Source: JBFLVQ01 sp040758525 (GTDB lineage: Bacteria; Acidobacteriota; Blastocatellia; Chloracidobacteriales; JADJPF01). From it: 6,254 nucleotides of DNA. Under the pieces are notes generated by a model, which saw nothing but the letters and a program-made list of their open reading frames with translations, was not told the origin of the DNA and did no database searches. The DNA lies in the NCBI GenBank assembly GCA_040758525.1, contig JBFLVQ010000575.1:1-6254 (forward strand), read 5' to 3'. Below, piece after piece: positions 4,640 to 6,254 of this stretch; positions within the stretch are counted from its first letter, which is position 1, and each line of letters opens with the position of its first letter. The position numbers and the translations under genes were made by a program.

Positions 4640-6254
4640 TTATCGAATAAGTACCAGATCACTAACAGTAACACCACGCTCACAAGCCCATAGTTGACCA
4701 TCATAGGAGCGGGCAAAACGAAAGATTTGATCGGTTGGATAATGGGAGAGCTGTTGTGGTGGGCCACCGCTTATTGGTTGACTCCATAGGTTAGTAGTGC
4801 CGTTTTGATTAACAGTATAAATAAGTGAGCTATTATCAGCCGACCAACTAAATCCATATCCGGCTGTGATCGGTTCATTGATGATTGTTTGTGGCTCATT
4901 ACCTTGAAAAGCCATTATGGCAATCTTTCGTTGTCTTGTTGCTCTATCGAACATATAAAAAGCGATTCTATTTCCATCTGGCGATATGACCGGATGGAAT
5001 GAGTCATAATCGGTAAGCTGTACTGGCTCGCCGCCCTCAATACTAATTTTCCAGATGCTAGATCGGCCTTGATTAAGCGCAGTATAGACAACCCATTTGC
5101 CATCAGGTGAAAGATTCGGCAATGTTTCTCCTGAGCCATTGGTCAACTGTCTTAAGTTATTGCCATCTGTATCCATTCGCCAGATATGGGGAATTTTTGC
5201 TTTGAAAGAGTAGAAGACAATATAGCTGCCATCAGGGGAAGTTGCCGGCGATAGATCAGCCGATGGATCAGTAGTCAATTGTCGTTGCTCTTTGCTCTCT
5301 CTGTTTATTACCCATAAGTCAACATTGCCGCTGGCATTACCACCATAAACAATATTGCCATTAGGCAACCAACTGATACCAAACATCTCACTATAATTGT
5401 CCCCAAACCCTGTATTGATCTCTACCTCTCGATTGTTTGTGCTGTTAGGTGTAATCGATAGTTTTGAATGTCGGCTAGTCTGTATTGTAAGTATCAGGCC
5501 ATTTTGAGAGGTGCTGATACTACTGTATTTATCTAGATCATTGGTTACTCGTTCTACACGGCCTTCAGGATAAGTGAGATACCAAAGCTGATCAGTAAAA
5601 TGTGGGGATTGTTGATGCCAGGCGGGAAGGACTAATCCGTTGCCATCGCTTAACCAGGCCACCTGTCCAGCCCAACTCCAACTCTCAGAGCCCACTCTAT
5701 CAGTCTGACCATCTTTCACATCTACGGTAATAACCCGCATATTCGGATTACCTAAATCGATCGTGCCAACCGTAGTGGCAATCACTTTGCCATCTGGTGA
5801 CCAGGCCGGTCCCGCGAAACTAAAAAGATCTGGACTGATAGATCTAGCTAGCTCATGCTCTACAGTGCCATCCCAATTACATATTATTAAGGCACGTTGC
5901 TGTTTTTCTCGATAACCTCGCACAAAAGCGAATTGTCTACCATCAGGAGAGAATGTTACCGGACTATCAACATCGTCTAATAATTTATTTGGTGTTCCTC
6001 CTAAAACTGGTATTTGATAAAGAGTACTAATACCTGTTTGCTCATTGAAGATAATATAAAGTATACGTGTGCTATCAGGAGAAAAACTTAAACCATTAAA
6101 TTTACCAGTCTGAGTGGTAAGAATATTAAGGCCACTAGTACTGTTGGTCTGACGTACTGATAGGCTGCTCTTATCATTCTCTTGTTGAGAATAGACAATA
6201 TACTTACCATCTGGTGAGATTGCCGCATGGCTGATTCTGCCATTGGTAGTAAGC
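4640..6254 (-). CDS. PD40/TolB-like beta-propeller protein, C-terminal part (5' end outside window)
   Basis: The frame is open from the right edge to the stop at 4642-4640, giving 537 residues. A GTG at 5923 lies in the middle of a propeller repeat and is not the start. Numbering from the first complete codon (6253), repeat signatures of PD40/WD40-like type occur at about residues 13 (SPDG), 58 (SPDS), 102 (SPDG), 152 (SPDG), 201 (LSDG), 248 (TSQNG), 295 (WLPNG), 339, 382 and 424 (SPDG), 471 (SADN) and 516 (SYDG). That is twelve units spaced 40-50 residues apart, enough for two six-bladed propellers. Typical strand partners such as LWSQPISGGPPQQL and IWRMDTDGNNLRQLT sit between them. In Acidobacteriota this kind of C-terminus is usually joined to an N-terminal Ser/Thr kinase or an OmpR-type winged-helix domain plus one membrane helix. 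That part would lie beyond the edge and is not seen. The ligand is unknown. TolB itself, the Tol-Pal protein, is shorter, so this is not tolB. Confidence 0.87.
   Translation of the reverse strand, partial: LTTNGRISHAAISPDGKYIVYSQQENDKSSLSVRQTNSTSGLNILTTQTGKFNGLSFSPDSTRILYIIFNEQTGISTLYQIPVLGGTPNKLLDDVDSPVTFSPDGRQFAFVRGYREKQQRALIICNWDGTVEHELARSISPDLFSFAGPAWSPDGKVIATTVGTIDLGNPNMRVITVDVKDGQTDRVGSESWSWAGQVAWLSDGNGLVLPAWHQQSPHFTDQLWYLTYPEGRVERVTNDLDKYSSISTSQNGLILTIQTSRHSKLSITPNSTNNREVEINTGFGDNYSEMFGISWLPNGNIVYGGNASGNVDLWVINRESKEQRQLTTDPSADLSPATSPDGSYIVFYSFKAKIPHIWRMDTDGNNLRQLTNGSGETLPNLSPDGKWVVYTALNQGRSSIWKISIEGGEPVQLTDYDSFHPVISPDGNRIAFYMFDRATRQRKIAIMAFQGNEPQTIINEPITAGYGFSWSADNSSLIYTVNQNGTTNLWSQPISGGPPQQLSHYPTDQIFRFARSYDGQLWACERGVTVSDLVLIR

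Noticed and set aside
5921..5923. GTG as start of the propeller gene
   Set aside because: It falls inside a propeller repeat right after FSPDGRQFAF, and the frame stays open with three more repeats to the window edge.
1..6254. Mobile elements, CRISPR arrays, tRNA or rRNA genes
   Set aside because: No transposase, no regularly spaced direct repeats, no cloverleaf or rRNA-like stretch was seen on either strand; the recurring SPDG-coding bits at 4970-6220 are protein repeats.

Overview
The window looks like chromosomal DNA of a free-living Gram-negative-type bacterium with moderate base composition. The best taxonomic guess is Acidobacteriota, possibly a Blastocatellia relative. This rests mainly on the gene at the right edge: a long PD40/TolB-like beta-propeller protein whose phrasing (ISPDG, VLGGTP, DSPVTFSPDG, GGPPQQL, SDLVLIR at the end) resembles the C-terminal halves of the many protein-kinase or winged-helix propeller proteins of that phylum. 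The guess is family-level recall and has not been searched.

Layout from left to right. (1) Positions 1-299, plus strand: the last ~98 residues of a radical-SAM/SPASM protein cut by the window edge. (2) 342-824, minus: a 160-residue PilZ protein with two N-terminal CxxC pairs, convergent with (1) across a 42-base gap that holds a hairpin. (3) 825-1200: a 376-base divergent intergenic region. (4) 1201-2376, plus: a membrane-anchored HtrA/Deg serine protease with one PDZ domain. (5) 2443-3855, minus: a signal-less GH13 alpha-amylase-family glycosidase, convergent with (4). A strong 17-bp hairpin fills the gap, and its U-tract template lies inside the last codons of the glycosidase. (6) 4040-4528, minus: a small secreted protein of unknown function with a clear signal peptide and its own terminator. 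(7) 4640 to the right edge, minus: the C-terminal 537 residues of a PD40 propeller protein whose frame stays open through the end of the window.

No single pathway joins these genes. The minus-strand set (7)-(6) could be read in series, but a directional terminator after (6) and a good sigma-70-type promoter before (5) suggest that the glycosidase is its own transcription unit. Two genes serve the cell envelope (HtrA protease, secreted protein), one probably senses c-di-GMP (PilZ), and one probably belongs to a larger sensory or signalling protein (PD40). There is no sign of a phage, transposon, CRISPR array, tRNA or rRNA. The window reads as an ordinary chromosomal region. Its most interesting points are the Cys-rich PilZ architecture, the shared htrA/glycosidase 3' ends, and the 12-repeat propeller that is cut at the right edge.
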